Shown piece by piece: positions 11,382 through 22,898 of a DNA stretch of 64,000 bases. A program made the translations under genes and the position numbers. Position 1 is the stretch's first letter, and the number at the start of each line of letters is the position of its first letter. The notes beneath the pieces were generated by a model that was not told the DNA's origin, made no database searches, and saw only the letters and a list, made by a program, of their open reading frames with translations. Source of the DNA: Calamus simplicifolius (taxonomy: Eukaryota; Streptophyta; Magnoliopsida; Arecales; Arecaceae); NCBI GenBank assembly GCA_900491605.1, contig UESW01001596.1, positions 62,001 to 126,000 of the forward strand, written 5' to 3'.

Positions 11382-12580
11382 TGATGACGCTCGATCACCT
11401 CTCCTGGACGTCGGGAATGGAGGAGCTTCTCGAATCCTCGCTTCACCGGGTTGCCTGCAAAGAAGTCCTGGGACCGGAGGGGGGCCTCCGGCGGGACCCT
11501 CCGACGGCCAAGTTAGTGACTGAGGTCACAACTGAAGAAGGGCTCGAGTGAGCCCTGTTTTGTGTGGAAAAAGGGATCTCAGGGAGGAGGAATCCTAGTT
11601 GAGATGGCGATTTTTGGGGGTTATCGTGCGTACCTATTTACCGGGTGGATTCACCTTTTTATAGGGGTTGACCCTGGCATGATCACGTGGGGTTGCGTCC
11701 CATTAGTTGTTGGGTAGGTAGGTCCTGTCCTATCAGCCGCGGGGCTGTTGAGTTGTTGGATCTGGTGCTGTCGGGCGGCGCGCGTCAGAGAGGCGGTTCC
11801 TTGAGCCGCTGGGGCTGATCTAGCGGGAACTGGGGAATCTCGGGGCCGAGTCGAGTTGGCCGGGGATGGCCTTGGCCGACTCGGCGGGACTGGAGACGCC
11901 GGGGCCGAGTTGGGCCGGCCGGGACGGCCTTGGCCGACTCGACGGGACTGGAGACGCCGGGGCCGAGTTGGGCCGGCCGAGTCGGGCCGGCCGAGTCGGG
12001 CCGGTCGGGACAGCCTTGGCCGACTCGGCGGGACTGGAGACGCCGGGGCCGACTTGGATCAGGCAGGGCCGGCCGGACTGGAGACGCCGGGGCCGACTTG
12101 GATCAGGCGGGGCCGCTTAGGAAATGCCAGGGCCGCCTAGCTTGGAAGTGCCGGGCCGGCTTGAAAGTCCCGGGGTCGCTTAGCTTGGAAGTGCTGGGGC
12201 TCGCTGGGAAATGTCGGGACCGCCTAGCTTGGAAGTGCCGAGGCCGGCTGGAAAATGCCGGAGCCGCCTAGCTTGGAAGTGCCGGGGCCGTCTGGCTTGG
12301 AGAGGCCGGGCCGGCTAGGAACGTGCCGGGGTCGTCTGGCTTGGAGAGGTCGGGACCGGCTAGGAATGTGCCAGGGCCGCCTGGCTTGGAGACGTCGGGG
12401 CCGGCTAGGAATGTGCCGAGGCCGCCTGGCTTGGAGATGCCGTGGCCATCGAGCGTCGGTTGTCGGCCTTTGGGGCCGCCTGTCACCCAGCCTTTGGGGT
12501 CGTCGGGCGTCGGGTGTCAGCCTTTGGGGCCGCCCAAAAGAAAAAAAATTTATTTTTTATGGGGTCAAGTGGCCCCATCA
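11382..12580 (-). repeat. 5' LTR of the gag-only element
   Basis: Direct-repeat partner of 7192-8335, with ends TGATGACG and CCCCATCA. The minus-strand TATA box is at about 11655-11666, so transcription would run leftward into gag. The minisatellite lies at about 11836-12525. Confidence 0.9.
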
Positions 12581-12585
12581 GTAAC
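12581..12585. repeat. target-site duplication GTAAC (right)
   Basis: Exact copy of 7187-7191. Confidence 0.9.
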
Positions 12586-15405
12586 CATAGTAACTCAAAA
12601 ACACTTTTTTTTTTCAATCCATTTGATTTTAGGGCAAATTATAGCGAGGCTTCCTTAACTTTGATCATTTTAAATATTATCCCTAAAAGAAGTTTTTTTC
12701 CTGAGTTCCATTCATCGGATCATGGCATCGTTACTATGTTAATTGAAAGGGCAAATATGCCGGCTTGAAACCTAGCCAACGGTTCTTCAGTCACCTTTTG
12801 CTGCACCTTCAAAACTCCCCCAATTTTGTTTCTGTTTGGAAGAATTCAAAACCCTCCGACCCTAATCCTCCCTCCCTCCTCACACATTCCGTTGAGTTTC
12901 TATTGACGGTTCTTTAATCCGATGCTATGGTTTACTTTCCATCTTCAATTTTTTTTTATATATATATAGAAAAGGAAAGGAGGGAATTAAATTCAGGTGT
13001 AGCTTCCCTCAAAGGCCTCCTCTCCGAACGTTTGATTCGGATAGTTATAAGAAACCAAATGCCAAGAGGTTGTGCGGGGTAGTTATAAGAAAGGTTCTCT
13101 TGATATCTCATTCATCTGATATCTCATTCATCCACAGTTTTTATGGCCTCACAGCTTAACTATGATTTAATCAAGTCATCGGTTGGATCATTCCTCGAAC
13201 CAACGTCAGGGAAAGAGCAGCATCTAAACCATTGGGCTACTGTTTGGACGGTTACAGCTTCCTTTCTTTACCATAAGGTTTTCTTCTTAGATTATTTATT
13301 TTTTTGCAAAGATAATTAGTTTTAGGGCTTAGGAATGAACGTGGATTTAACAATATAGGGCCTTGTTCCTTCAAGATGGGCATAATTATGCTTTATTTTT
13401 CCAAGGGATAATTATAATAGGGCCCTTTTTCCTCTACTTCAGAGGTCTCTCTATATATTAAAGTTTTTTTTGAGTTGGTTCTCATATTATCCTTTTTTTT
13501 TTAAATAATTCTTTTGGAGTTCAAGAACAGTATAATGCCTCAAACCTCAACAAATATAAAAATAAAACTATCGTAGACGTTCAGTTGGGAAAAACCACAA
13601 ATAAATTATTTATGAAAGGAAAATCATAAAGTTAATAACTTATTGCAGTACAGTTAACATAGTCCACCAAAAAAAAAAACAGTGTACCTTTTTTTTTTTT
13701 TTTTTGCTACGGCTACAACACAAATTACACCATAGTAGATGCCTTCCTTTCCAACAAGAAGGGAAAAAAAAAATCCAACCGGACTTTGAACCAAACCAAC
13801 CTAATAAGAATGGCCCAGTTTGGTTCTGATTGACCAAAGCCTACGTGCACCCCTAGCACCGGATGGCCGAAGTGGCTGAACTCATGACAAGAACATCATT
13901 AATTTTTTTTTAAAAAAATCCCATTGGAATTTAAAGAGGGGAAAAAAAAGAGGAGAGAAGGAAAGCACATAACACCGGATAATCAAATCAAAATTTATAA
14001 ACCAGAAACACAACTTCATGACTTGTATTATAAGCTTCGACTTGAAAATCCTTGATGCAGTAAATTGCAAAACGGTCAAATCTGGGTCTCCAAAGGATCG
14101 AAATCCTCCAACCGATAGCTCAGAGTATATGCAGCAAAGTAAATGGTGCTAGAGAGAACAATAAAGCTCTCACAACAGGCAGCCAAGGCACGTAAAAATG
14201 GAAGATGCAACAGTGTAGATTTTTTTTAAAAAAATTGAAATATATATACATAGCATATATGTCAAGATATACTAAGAGGATGAAATGCAAGGAGTTCCAA
14301 CACATGTTAAGAACATGAGAAGAGTCCATAGATGTCTCAGAGCTCCAGATTTCAGAGATGCTCCACCATCGAAACAAACTGATTATATAGCAGGAGTCCC
14401 AGCATCATGTGAAATGTCTGCAACCTGTCATCAAGATAAAATTTCAGCTTTAGAAACATGTTTGATTGTTGGATTTAAGTCTATCAATTTTGCTACCTTA
14501 AGCTTATGCTCACTTACTGCAGATACCCTAAACATGCCGTATGATGCCAAACCAGAGAACACAAGTAGTAGCAGACTACTTCGACCATGCAGTTAAATAG
14601 GATACCTTGCTAGTTGCTACTAGAATCCATATTAAGAGTGTCAGTAGGGATAAAACAACAAAACTTAAATATGGCAAAATTAAATCATACTAAACTAATT
14701 CTACAGCCTAACCCTCATGAAGAACCTTAACTAAAAATTAAGCATTAAAGTTGATTTATATGAATTAATAAAATCTAATGAATAACATTATACTGCAAAA
14801 CAAATAGAATGAAGGGAAGAAAGATTGATGTTCTGTTTCGAAATGTGCAAGCTTCTTCCATGCACAACTGGCAACAAAAGATCCAATTTTGGCTAAAGAT
14901 GAAGATGTGAAACCAACGTCTTTCTTTCTTTTTCTTTTTCCAGTCAGAGAAAGGTGATATTTTGACCACCCTGCTGAGCTAACAAGATTCACAATCAATC
15001 ACAGTGAGAGCATTCAATTCATCTGGGAAATTGTGTGCATAGCTTACCCTCCTTGGATGGTCAACCGGCTGTATTTTCAAACCAAACTCAATGGTTTGAC
15101 TTGATGTAAATTTACAAAATTTGATTTCAGCAGCAGTCTCTCAGCTACATCATGATGCCATGATGGCTGGCCAGTGTACAAATAAATTGCCAGGAACAAA
15201 AATCTGCCTTTGTCTTGTTAGGTAATGGGCCAATAAACTTGAAATATCCAAATGAGCATTGAAAGCTCGTTATCTTATAATTTGGGTTAATGAGAAATTA
15301 AAAGGATATTTAGTTTCACATCAGAAAAATTAAAGAAGGTTCACTTATATGAAAACCTCTTTCTTCATGCTTAAGTTCCTTAGGCTCACCACAAATGAAG
15401 AGCTT
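12586..15405. other. intergenic stretch without a clear gene
   Basis: AT-rich with T-runs. A short possible exon is at 13143-13310 (separate entry). Open stretches at 14285-14596 (plus) and 14120-14377 (minus) overlap each other and show no domain. I cannot exclude a host gene with short exons here. Confidence 0.4.
13143..13310 (+). CDS. small unrecognised ORF or possible first exon
   Basis: An ATG in a purine-context start opens a 55-codon frame beginning MASQLNYDLIKSSVGSFLEP. An AAG|GTTTTC sequence at about 13278 could be a splice donor. I do not recognise the peptide. The composition is less biased than the surrounding AT-rich sequence, and a pyrimidine-rich block (CTCCCTCCCTCCTC, about 12868) precedes it. 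No supporting downstream exon was found, so this may be chance. Confidence 0.15.
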
Positions 15406-15407
15406 AA

Positions 15408-16200
15408 GGGTGATGCGTAGCATCACCCCGCGCACGCGCATGTGCGAAGGGCGCAATAGGCCCTTTGTAGGCATACTTTGCACTTATGATCTGACGGTGA
15501 AAACTGACCAGATTAAGATGAGGAGCTGAGATCAAACGATGGACCGATGTGATTGATCAAAATGGTGTTGATCAGCTGATCATGGTTTGGATTGATCGCA
15601 GTCGTTGATTAGAAGAGGGTTGAACTATTAACCATAAGATGATCATCCGATCGTGAAACGGCGTACAAAGCCGTGCTATGACTTATCTAATCGTGAAAAT
15701 GGCTTATCTAATCGTGGAAATGACTTTTTGGATCATGAAAAAGCTTATCAGATCACGTGATCTAAAGATCACGTAAATGAATGGGCATATCAAGGGTGAT
15801 AAGCCTTTACCCTCACATCCTTTGATCAAATCAATTCAAATTAAAATTAAACTGTAGTATTGCTTCCAAAGGGCACCTAAAGGCTATAAATAGGACAAAA
15901 GATATTTGCATTTCATTCAATCCAATCCAACTCCAATTCCAATTTCTTTTCTCTCTTAGGCATTTGCATACTCTCCTAAGAGAAGTATAGCTATAGTGCA
16001 TGGAAAAGAGAGAAGCATTCTTGATTCAAATTTTTTGATGAACTATAGTGCTGCATTCATCAAAAGAAGATTGTTGTATCCTGAAAGACAATCGTCATAC
16101 AAACCATAAGCACCGTTGTGGAACGAAATTATCTTAAGAATATAGAGTGTAACTCTAAACTCAGTCTTATCAATTAGATATCCATAATCTACGCCATGTC
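15408..16200 (+). repeat. LTR-like repeat with palindromic start
   Basis: The stretch begins with the palindrome GGTGATGCGTAGCATCACC and runs through short repeats (TTATCTAATCGTG). It then has a promoter-like GGCTATAAATAGGA at about 15883-15897, a 5'-leader-like CT-rich block, and ends in AT-rich sequence around 16200. This layout is that of a Copia-type LTR transcribed on the plus strand. I found no second copy, PBS or target duplication, so the boundaries are guesses. Confidence 0.35.
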
Positions 16201-16546
16201 TTTAACACATGCCAATGTTTTAAAAGGTGGCTGCGGTAGGCATATTGTCTAGGAATTGCAAAATGCATCTACATTATGCATGCTGCATATGTGAGTTCCT
16301 ATGCAGCTAGTTTTCTAAATATTTAAAAATAACTAAATATGGTAATGCAATAATATAGAGTAACTTTTACAAACAACAGCAATAAGAATAACATCTAGCA
16401 ACTAGTGTTTATAACTTAGTACTTATTTCTTAATAGTAATAATGACAACATAATTATTGCATTAATATAATAATTATACAAGTAGCCAACCTATGCTAAA
16501 CCCACATCCAACTAGTTAGAACATGCAGTTTCACAATACTAGAAAG

Positions 16547-16554
16547 CCCACAAA
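16547..16554. repeat. hAT target-site duplication CCCACAAA (left)
   Basis: Exact 8-bp match to 20412-20419. Eight base pairs is the standard hAT target duplication. Confidence 0.88.
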
Positions 16555-16642
16555 TAGACAAGGGCATTAGGCCAGGCCGCCCATGGCTCGGCCCAGGCTG
16601 GCACGAGCCGGACCGTGCCTGGCACGACCTAGTAAAAGGGGC

Positions 16643-16650
16643 CATGTCGG
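16643..16650. repeat. nested MITE target duplication CATGTCGG (left)
   Basis: Pairs with TATGTTGG at 17334-17341. Six of eight positions match and both differences are C/T transitions, as expected after methylation-driven decay. Confidence 0.65.
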
Positions 16651-17333
16651 TATGGGTGCAACTCAGGCTCATGAAACTCGAATTTTCTTCAACCCTAACA
16701 CTAACCCTATTTGTAAAATGTCAACCCTAATCCTAACCCTAATTCTATTTGTAAAACCTCAATCCTAACCCTATTTTTAAAGTTGAGTTTCGGATTGGAA
16801 TTTGGGTTGATAAGAAAAAAAATAAAATATTTTTTTCAAAGTAAATAAACACCGAATTATGGATCCCAAAGACGGAAAAATAAAATCTCTTGCCGAACGC
16901 ATAAGCTGACTCGGGGCTTTAACATTGTATTAAAAAAAGTCTTACCTTAAATAAAGAAAAGGAGGAGGTACCGTAAACAAAGAAAAGGAGGAGGTGAGAA
17001 GTGAAACAAAATATACGGATGGTCCACCTTTATGTTTATCCTTTTTCTCGCCTGCGACCGACGGCCTTGCCCTTCTCGCTCTCAAGTTGGCCATCTCATT
17101 CGATCCGATTGGTACCTTCAATGCCCCCAAAAATCTAGTGCCGATAAGCTACCCCCGTTCGGGTTATCTCGGGTTCGGGTTGCGGTCAACCCTAACCTGG
17201 ATCAATTGTAAATTAGATCGGGTTAAACCCGGGTCTTTCGGATTCGGGTTGGGCAAACATGAGTTTAAATACTGCTGTAAATCGGGTTCAGCGGGCCGGG
17301 TTCGGGTTGAACCCGGCTCAAGTTGCACCCCTT
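16651..17333. mobile_element. non-autonomous hAT-type MITE nested in the larger hAT
   Basis: The 683-bp insert has terminal inverted repeats: TATGGGTGCAACTCAGGCTC at the left and, read inward on the minus strand from the right, AAGGGGTGCAACTTGAGCC. An 8-bp near-duplicate flanks it. There is no coding capacity. The interior has a run of telomere-like AACCCTAA units (about 16693-16782) and G-rich GGGTTCGGGTT motifs near the right end. Confidence 0.75.
16690..16785. repeat. degenerate telomere-like AACCCTA repeats
   Basis: Several AACCCTAA and TAACCCTA units are interspersed with ATTTGTAAAA spacers inside the MITE. They are degenerate and interrupted, so this is not a telomere. Confidence 0.6.
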
Positions 17334-17341
17334 TATGTTGG
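17334..17341. repeat. nested MITE target duplication TATGTTGG (right)
   Basis: Partner of 16643-16650. Confidence 0.65.
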
Positions 17342-17755
17342 GCTTAAAAATTTGACCCGCAGACCAAGCCTGATACGGTCTCAGGCCTGGGCTGGCACGG
17401 CCCAGTCGTGCCAAGCATAGCACGGTTCACAAGGTTCTGGGCTATGCCAAGCATAGCCCATAAGGGCCTGGGCCATGCTGACCCACAAGGGCCTGATATT
17501 AAAAAAAATAAGTAAAAAAAATATTTTTTAATAAATTAAAAAATTATTAAAAATAAAAAATTTATTAATATGAAGCCACCTTAATGGTAGAGGGTTTGGC
17601 ATAGACCTATAGCAGTTTATTAATTTAAAATATAAATGGTACATGAAGGGAGGGGGCTAGGCCTGACCTCCAAAATACAATAAGAAAGAAGAAGAAAAAA
17701 ATAGAGATGACTCATTTTAATAATAAAAATATAAAAATATAAAAATAGAGATGAC

Positions 17756-19763
17756 TCACTCATCAGTAGTATTTGTATCATCATCATCTTCACTGGTTAA
17801 GTCATATCCATCTTTATCTTGAAGCTTCGCCTCAACATCCAACCAATCTTTGAAGCAGAGAAGCATCTCAACCATCTCGCCAGTCATCCTACTTCTTTTT
17901 TCGTTCAGAACACGCCGACTTGCAATAAAAGCAGATTCCGATGCTATTGTGGACATCGGTACAGCTAAAATATCTCGTGCAATGGCAGACATAACAGGAT
18001 ATTAATTTCTAACACTCTTCCATCAAGCTAATACATCTAGATTTTCTATTTGATTTTTATCATATGTAGAATGACGATCATTTTGTAAATAAAATTCTAA
18101 TTCACTACTTAAAGATGAAGAAGAAGATGAAGATGAAGAAGATGAAGCATATGTGTGTCTTCTTTGTACAATAAATGAAAAAATAGATGACAAACGAGAA
18201 CTAAAATAAGAAGCAGAGCTTTGAGCAGGTATTCTAGATCCATGAATTTTTTTATCATATAAAGCATAAATATAATCAAGAAGTCGTGTTACCTCATCTT
18301 TAGTAGGTTTAGGATTTTTAACCATGTTTTCACAATATGCATTAATTAAAATTAGTACGCCACTTAATTTAACTCTAAGATAAAAAAATAGCAGCAAAGT
18401 TATGTAAAGGACATATCCTGTCCCAATATTCATTCCATTTAGTTTCCATTTGATGAATAATAGGCTTTAAAATATCATCATATCTATGTTCATTAAATTT
18501 TTTACTAATTACATATGCTTTTTGTAAAAATGAACAAGAAGTTGGATAATAGATACCAAAAAGAACATTTATAGCATCATAAAAAGTAACAACAAAATCT
18601 TTTAAAATTTTACCTTTACTCCAATCAGTTTTAGACAATGTAAATTATAATCCACGATCATTAATATATGTACTTAATAAGTTCTTATATGGATATGCAT
18701 CATGTATCATGGTATAGATACTATTCTAATGAGTAATTATATCAAGTTTAAATTTTTTAAAATGTTTACCATGGTCTACACATAATTGTTTAAATTCTTG
18801 AAGTCTTGCTCTTGAAGCATGAATAAAAGAAACTTCATCTCTAATTTTTGAAATAATATTTTGAATTATGTTCATGCCAGATTGAACAGAAAGATTTAAT
18901 ATATGACATACACATCTAATATAAAATAATTGTCTAGTTAAAATGGGATGCAAAGAGTCATTTAATAATGCAACAGTAGAATTATTATTAGATGCATTAT
19001 CAAAAATAATAAATATATTTTATCATTAATATTATACGAGCATGTGTTTTGATAAATAGCATTTGAAATTTGTTGCCCCGAATGTGAAAAATCAAAAAAC
19101 ACAAAAAGCAAGAATTTGTTTATTTAGTTGCCAATCATTATCAATATAATGGCAGTAATAGTAATAAAATAATTACTACCTACAGATACCGACTAAATAT
19201 CAAAAGTTAAAGAAACTCTAGCATTTAAATTTGAGAGTATTTCAATTAAACTTTGCTAAAAAGTTTGTCATAGCTACTCTTCTAAATGTATACCTACTAG
19301 TTCTTCTATAAGCAGGTTGTAAGGCTAATTGAACATATTATACAAAATTATAAGATTCACATAAACTAAAAGGTAATTCATCATGAACTATCCATCTTAC
19401 AAGTGATTTCCTCTCATTTTTATTATTATATGCAAAAGTACCTACAAGTGATTCTCCTTGTATATTAAGAATACTTTGCATATCAGAATCCTGTATTTTA
19501 TGAGTCTCTTGATGTCTTTTTAAATATCCTGTTCCCCCAGTACTACAACTATAAAGTTTTGTATATTTTCTATATTTTGCTTTCATGACTCCATCAACCA
19601 TAACTCTATCAAAATCATTCCAAATATCACTTATCCTCTTACGAGAAGAGGTTTGACCTTCATTTCGTTCACTGACACTGGCTCTAGAGAAAACTTAAGG
19701 ATTAGTTTCCTCTCCCTCAGAAACAGGGGGCATGCCAAAATGACTTTCGTCATAAGATGCCAT
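17756..19763 (-). pseudogene. hAT transposase (BED zinc finger, RICESLEEPER-like), broken
   Basis: The frame starts at 19763 (MASYDESHFGMPPVSEGEE) and meets a TAA about 23 codons in. It continues into a BED-type zinc-finger region at about 19600-19460 (C..H spacing around YSCSTGGTGYLKRHQETH). Further blocks of catalytic-core homology lie at 18953-18726 (VCHILNLSVQSGMN), 18638-18375 (WSKGKILKDFVVTFYDA, WNEYWDRI) and 18433-18023. The C-terminal hAT dimerisation domain is at 17992-17756 (DILAVPMSTIASESAF, RRVLNEKRSRM). Stops and shifts separate the blocks. A GAAGATGAA microsatellite at about 18113-18150 encodes a Ser run. The protein would have bound the terminal repeats and catalysed cut-and-paste movement. 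This copy cannot. Confidence 0.85.
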
Positions 19764-20411
19764 ATCTAAAATTTTAAATTAATAAATATAAAAAAATAAA
19801 AACTAACCATAAGAAGGAATTGAGAAGAGGACTAGAGATGGAGGCATGGAGCCGAGATTTGTGAGCTTTCTCTTTTGTTCTCGCCTCTCAACAAGAAGTG
19901 ACCTCCTTTCTCTTGTACTTCTCAACAAGAACCTCCTCTTGTATAGCACTTGAACACTTGCTAGAGTACTTGCCACTTGCCAGAACACTTGCAAATTAAA
20001 AATTAAATTGCTAGAGCACTTGCTAGAAAAGAGAAATAGTAGTAGTAGAGAAGGAGAGAGGAGTTGGTTTGGTGTGGTGAGAATGAGGAAGGAATGGGCT
20101 ATTTATAGAAGTCTCAATTTTTTTTGAAAGTACCTTTCAATATAACTGTTATATGGCTGTTGGGGGGGGATTAAAATAGTCAAAACACTCCCATATGGCC
20201 GTTTATAGCCGTTTCTAAACTATAACTGGGCCTACCTGGCAGGGCCTAATTAAGGTTGTTAGGGGTCGTGCCGTGCTTGGCAATTTTTTTTACGGGCCGT
20301 GCCAGGCACGGTCCGTTTATTAAAGGATCGTGCTAGGCACGATCTCATTTTTGGTGAGGCCCGGTGGGCCTGGACCGTACCGTGCTAGGCATGGCACAGT
20401 GCCCACCTCTA

Positions 20412-20419
20412 CCCACAAA
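20412..20419. repeat. hAT target-site duplication CCCACAAA (right)
   Basis: Exact match to 16547-16554. Confidence 0.88.
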
Positions 20420-20469
20420 CCCACAAATGAAGCTAGACGATGGTAGGGCATGTATGATCCTATTGTATA

Positions 20470-21695
20470 TGTTGGGGAATGCGGAATACTCCCAAGATCA
20501 CGGCTATAGCGTATACAAGTAATACAAAAAAACTTTTACTGTTCTAATCTATGAGTACAAGATCATACCTTCAGATTTGAACTTTCGATCACTTTGATTC
20601 GATTGCTCGATCTCAACCTTTAGCCTTCCGCCGTATTCCCGAAAATACCTTCTTTCTCTCACAAGATGGTGGGATCTCTTAGCTGTCCTAGGGTTTCTTG
20701 TTTTTCTTTCTCCAAAAAAAATGTTAACCCTAGCAACCAACTGAGAGGGTATTTATAGGGCTACAACAGGGACCAATAGGCAAATATGAAAAGGACTTCC
20801 CACGTAATTAAATCTCCCAATCCTACCCGGGTTAGGATTCAATTACGTAAATTATAATTCATTCCACTAAAGAATTATAATTGTACTCCTAATCATATTC
20901 GAATTTATATTTTCGAGCCTTTAATATTAAATACTTATTATCTCCCCACGTTAAGATTACAGATATCCATCAATTAAATTTAATTACTGACAATATAATT
21001 TAATTGGCTTTTATTATCCTTGAAACCTATCCACTTAACTTATTTAATGTATTGGATTCAAAATCCATTTGCAAAATTTGATACAATCAAAACTTATAAG
21101 CTTCCTCAAGGGATTATCATCAATCCAATTTATCAGGACGTGGTTTCCTTCAACTATTAATATTCACCATATATATAATGTTATTGCCCAACCCACTAAG
21201 TTTATTGACTCATATAGAATCTCACTCTATGTATAATCAAAGCAATAATCACTACATACACGTGTCTAGAAATAGAATTCGGATTAAGAGCATAAGTAAT
21301 CATAATATTCATGAGGTTTAAATTATTCTATAAAGTTAGTATAAAATAATTAACTCAACTGAGTCCTGTTCAATACACATAAAGTGTACTAGCACAAATA
21401 GTTAGAATAAACCATTCCCCGTAGTCAAGACAGACCTACTAAAAATTTGTGCTACATTTCTACTGATGGTGTGTCCAATTCCATCTAAAACTGTGAACAA
21501 TAAACTTGTATTCCAAAAGAACCGATGATCTAGTCTTCTGTGTGTAAGCCATACTCTACACACTAGATCAAATGCTCTTTGTAAATACTAGACACATGCA
21601 TATATATAGTAAATGGCATACATTGCTCAAAATGAATTCTCATTAAAATATAAAGACATAACATAAAGCATATCTTTTAGTCTATATCTCTATCA
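20470..21695 (-). mobile_element. solo LTR
   Basis: A 1226-bp segment starts TGTTGGGGAATGC and ends CTCTATCA. It is flanked by identical GTATA on both sides (20465-20469, 21696-21700). It has no internal region. A minus-strand TATA box (CCTATAAATACC) at about 20748-20760 indicates leftward orientation. A solo LTR is the usual product of LTR-LTR recombination. The style suggests Copia, but I cannot assign the family. Confidence 0.82.
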
Positions 21696-21717
21696 GTATA
21701 TGCGTGTGAAAAGTGCT

Positions 21718-21733
21718 AGGCAAATTATCTTTT
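21718..21733. repeat. LINE target-site duplication (left)
   Basis: AGGCAAATTATCTTTT matches 22835-22850 exactly (16 bp). It runs directly into the element's poly-T. Confidence 0.85.
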
Positions 21734-22834
21734 TTTTTTTTTTTTTTTGGTATAGATGGGTGATCACACTAACCTCGTGCTAGTTAGCCAAGAAGTATCA
21801 GAGTACAAAATTTACTTAAGAGCAAGGGACAGGTGTCACCCTGATTCCATATCCAAAATCCCATATGATGGGCCACAGCCGCTACAACCCAGTCAGCCGC
21901 AGAATTAGCTTCCTGGTAGATGTGTCGGATGTGGACTCTGTGAAAACCCCGCAGAGCAGCCCGAATATCGCAGAGAAGAGGATTGGTGGGGATATTATTG
22001 CAGTATCCTGACTGAAGCCACCAGATGATAGATAGAGAATCCCCCTCAATAAAAAGGCTGTAAGCATGAAGCCTCCAAACAGCATAGGAGATACCAGCCC
22101 ATGCTGCATAAAGCTCAGCCATAGGGACAGAAGAATCTAAGGAACCAAAACCGCCCACCGACAGTAAGGCTCCATCGGTCCCACGAATAATGAAAGCTGA
22201 CCCAGCAAATCTTCTCCGAACACTTCCATCAAAGTTGATTTTTACAAACCCTGGAGGGGGCTCTCAAGAGATGAAAACCGTACGAGGATTCGCTGCTGAA
22301 GCAGCACGGGATCCCCAGTGGCCAGGGGTATAAAAATCAGAACCAATGAAATGAAGTGCACTTTCAGCAAATATAGCTCTGACTTTCCGCTCAAGTCTAT
22401 GAGGAGAAATAGAATCATCAGTACAAATAAGCATATTCTACGATAGCCAGATCTGATAGACAGTAATAGCCCAAAGAGCACTCTGCTGTCGGGTGGTCCT
22501 CCGAAGATCATCAAGGAAAGGGGAACACAAGGAACCAGAACCATCCACTGTGCATATATAACCCATCCTCAACCAAATCCAGCTCGATCTGGGGCAGGTA
22601 AAGATAGCGTGGTCCATAGTCTCCTCCTCCTTCCCACACATCGGGTAAGTCACCTCAACGGAAAGACCCCTCCTAGAAAGCAGGGAGTAGGAAGGGAGAC
22701 AGTTCCACATGATCTTCCAAATGAATAACTGAACCCTGGGATGAATGGGGAGCTTCCAGAGCCAACCAGCATCCCTCGAATCATGGGGCTGAGGTCTATA
22801 CACCTCGATGAGGTCCTTAGTGGGAGCCTTAGAA
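21734..22834 (-). mobile_element. 5'-truncated L1-type LINE (3' end of ORF2)
   Basis: About 1.1 kb of LINE 3' end on the minus strand. It holds the zf-RVT-type zinc finger at about 22790-22560 (KLPIHPRVQLFIWK, FTCPRSSWIW) and RNase H at 22158-21784 (AELYAAWAGISYAVW, EGDSLSI), then a poly-A tail seen as the T-run at about 21730-21749. Flanking 16-bp duplications show that truncation at 22834 happened on insertion. It is the same family as 1073-7045 (compare KLPIHPRVQLFVWK there). The order zinc finger then RNase H is kept, but the frame shifts between the two. Confidence 0.9.
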
Positions 22835-22850
22835 AGGCAAATTATCTTTT
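22835..22850. repeat. LINE target-site duplication (right)
   Basis: Exact 16-bp match to 21718-21733. Confidence 0.85.
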
Positions 22851-22871
22851 CAACCATATGGAGCTTGGCTG

Positions 22872-22898
22872 TATATATATATATATATATATATATAG
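22872..22898. repeat. (TA)n microsatellite
   Basis: An uninterrupted TA run of about 26 bp next to the LINE fragment and before the possible MITE. Confidence 0.9.

Larger units (their letters stand above)
7192..12580 (-). mobile_element. non-autonomous Ty3/gypsy LTR retrotransposon, gag only
   Basis: Two direct LTRs of about 1.15-1.2 kb (7192-8335 and 11382-12580) begin TGATGACG and end CCCCATCA, and the 5-bp sequence GTAAC flanks the element on both sides (7187-7191, 12581-12585). gag reads on the minus strand, so the right-hand LTR is the 5' LTR. The roughly 3-kb interior holds a broken gag (9722-11291) followed by a 24-bp minisatellite (8690-9540). There is no protease, RT, RNase H or integrase, so it would depend on enzymes from another element. 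The gag resembles that of the Tat elements further right. The first ~140 bp of the two LTRs differ at roughly one site in ten, so this is an old insertion. Confidence 0.92.
16555..20411 (-). mobile_element. hAT-superfamily DNA transposon, decayed
   Basis: The element is 3857 bp long. Imperfect terminal inverted repeats (TAGACAAGGGCATTAGGCC at 16555; TAGAGGTGGGCACTGTGCC read on the minus strand from 20411) are flanked by identical 8-bp CCCACAAA duplications. Subterminal regions are rich in short GGCACGG and CCGTGCC motifs, as is common at hAT ends where transposase binds. A broken transposase is encoded on the minus strand. A second, non-autonomous hAT element (16651-17333) has inserted into its left arm. 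Confidence 0.9.

Noticed and set aside
16690..16785. Chromosome-end telomere
   Set aside because: The AACCCTAA units are few, degenerate, interrupted and enclosed within a MITE.
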